DNA of 64,000 nt from Isochrysis galbana (lineage: Eukaryota > Haptophyta > Isochrysidales > Isochrysidaceae): assembly GCA_018136815.1 (NCBI GenBank), contig CM030938.1, positions 911,063-975,062 on the forward strand. Reading direction: 5' to 3'. Both the position numbers and the translations under genes were made by a program. The number at the start of each line of letters is the position of its first letter. Within the stretch, counting starts at the first letter, position 1. The notes under the pieces were generated by a model. It saw only the letters and a list, made by a program, of their open reading frames with translations, was not told the DNA's origin and made no database searches. Positions 62,903-64,000 of the stretch are shown here, piece after piece.

Positions 62903-64000
62903 TCAGCCGGTAATGGCGTGCTCAAGCGCGAGCGCAATCAGCTCGTTCTTCTTTTTGGGGAGTTTGGCATCTCTACCGAGCACAGCACGCAACTTTGACT
63001 GCAACACGGGTACCGAGAGCATCGACGGGTCGAGGATCGAGGATCGACGCCCGCTGCTGCTAGTGGCACCACCTGAAGACCAAAGTGGATCCAAGGCAAG
63101 GGGAAGTAGGTTGAAATTGCCCGACAAAGGGCATTTGGAGTGACCGTAAAACAATATGGGCGACTGACCTTGAGAGGCGGGCGACGCCTCGCTCTCGACA
63201 GGCGTGTGAGAGACGTTGGGTTCAACCTCTTCTTCAGCCGCACTCCCTTCGGCAACCGAGCCAAGACTCGGCCTCACCTCGGATGAGCGCTGCCGCTTGG
63301 AGCCTGCCGACGGGGCATCGTCGGCAGGCGGAGGGGGCGGCGCAGCAGCAAGCGCGGCGTTTAGCGCCGCCTCCACGCCTGTGAGACGCTCCGTCTTTTC
63401 CGACAGCTGCGTTTTGAGTCGCTTCACCTCTACGTCTCGCAACTCACAATCGCGCCTGGCGCGCTCGAGCTGCGAGCGGCTGGGAGCGTCTTCCAAAGCC
63501 GCTTGGGCGCTCGCGAGCTGACTGTGCAACTCGTCGACACTTGATTGTTGACCCTTCAAGGCGGCTTGGGCCGTGGCAAGCTGCGCACGCAACTCACTCA
63601 TTGCGGCTTGGTGCGCGGCCTGTGCAGCTGCGAGCTGTGAGCGAAGATCACTGAGCGCTGAGCTGTGGCTCCTCTCGGCTTCGGTGCTGGCTGCGGCTGC
63701 AGCGCGCGCGCGCCCATCGGCTTCCACGCGCTCCGCCTCCACAACGGTCAAGCGAGAATGCAACGAACGAATCTCTTCCGCACACCGAGACACCTCGCTC
63801 TTGGCCCCGCGTGCTTCTGCCTGCGCCGCCGCGGCCGATGCCTGCGCTTTCACAAGTTCGGCATTCGCGGTCGATAGCTCTCGATTGTTCGAGCGGAGGT
63901 CGGCCTGTACCACCGTGAGCGAGGCCTGGACATCGGCAAGCTGGGCGCGCGCTGCCTCTGCAGCCTGCGCCTCGCGCTGAGTTGCCGCGTTGGCCATCGT
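62903..64000 (-). CDS. coiled-coil protein with C-terminal SAP-like motif, partial at window edge
   Basis: The frame enters from the right edge and ends at 62903. An ATG at 63997 may be internal. Some 240 residues are long Ala/Gln/Glu/Arg heptad repeats (for example SALSDLRSQLAAAQAAHQAA). A basic patch, GSKRQRSSEV, follows and the protein ends PVLQSKLRAVLGRDAKLPKK KNELIALAL, a SAP-type helix-turn-helix of DNA-binding nuclear proteins. A 96-bp segment, 63073-63168, has intron borders (CAAG|GTCAGT and TCTTCAG|GT) but is also open and a multiple of three, so it may be a retained intron. Confidence 0.6.
   Translation of the reverse strand, partial: TMANAATQREAQAAEAARAQLADVQASLTVVQADLRSNNRELSTANAELVKAQASAAAAQAEARGAKSEVSRCAEEIRSLHSRLTVVEAERVEADGRARAAAAASTEAERSHSSALSDLRSQLAAAQAAHQAAMSELRAQLATAQAALKGQQSSVDELHSQLASAQAALEDAPSRSQLERARRDCELRDVEVKRLKTQLSEKTERLTGVEAALNAALAAAPPPPPADDAPSAGSKRQRSSEVRPSLGSVAEGSAAEEEVEPNVSHTPVESEASPASQGQSPILFYGHSKCPLSGNFNLLPLALDPLWSSGGATSSSGRRSSILDPSMLSVPVLQSKLRAVLGRDAKLPKKKNELIALALEHAITG

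Overview
The window looks like nuclear DNA of a microbial eukaryote, most likely an alga with a red-derived secondary plastid, and a haptophyte would fit best. This is inference. The reasons are compact GC-rich genes with few, short GT-AG introns (about 86-630 bp, many near 100 bp); a glyoxalase I whose signal peptide runs into a plastid-type GFAPP site; a protein with two plastid-type DUF3110 repeats; a polinton-like virus capsid fossil; and heavy retrotransposon load. Nothing bacterial was seen.

Layout. 1-12.2 kb is a Ty3/gypsy LTR element (5' end outside the window) with an open 1857-codon pol, a phage-type methylase-like part between gag and pol, and a 3' LTR, followed by pieces of related elements. 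13.7-16.2 kb is a membrane histidine-kinase-like gene cut by a 100-N gap. 17.1-20.4 kb is a nest of repeats: copies of a spliced, repeat-borne ORF family that start with a hairpin, a solo-like LTR, and a 765-bp retroposon with a 17-bp target-site duplication. 20.7-24.5 kb holds MsrA (-), a secreted Apple/PAN-like protein (-) and a STIMATE-family membrane protein (+), the last two head to head. 27-37.9 kb holds MCMBP (+), a membrane U-box ubiquitin ligase (-), glyoxalase I (-) and ALG2 (+), the last two head to head. 38.4-40.3 kb is another repeat nest. UNC50 (40.9-42.7 kb, six exons) is followed by a truncated LINE with a clear 16-bp target-site duplication and by gene and transposon fragments. 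47.9-52.9 kb holds the DUF3110 gene and an NDUFB10-like complex I subunit. 53.5-56.1 kb is repeats, including a minisatellite. 56.9-59.5 kb is an IQ-motif multipass protein. 60.2-61.6 kb holds repeat-ORF pieces and the capsid fossil. A coiled-coil/SAP-like gene runs off the right edge.

The host genes are housekeeping functions (ER glycosylation, Golgi trafficking, replication, methylglyoxal and methionine-oxide repair, respiration, signalling) with no operon logic. Their common feature is a GA/CT microsatellite or homopurine/homopyrimidine tract just upstream of every visible start codon.

The two most unusual objects are the methylase-bearing Ty3/gypsy element and the spliced, hairpin-led repeat ORF family. 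Exon joins were made by eye from reading-frame continuity, GT-AG sites and remembered family sequences; none was checked against transcripts or databases.
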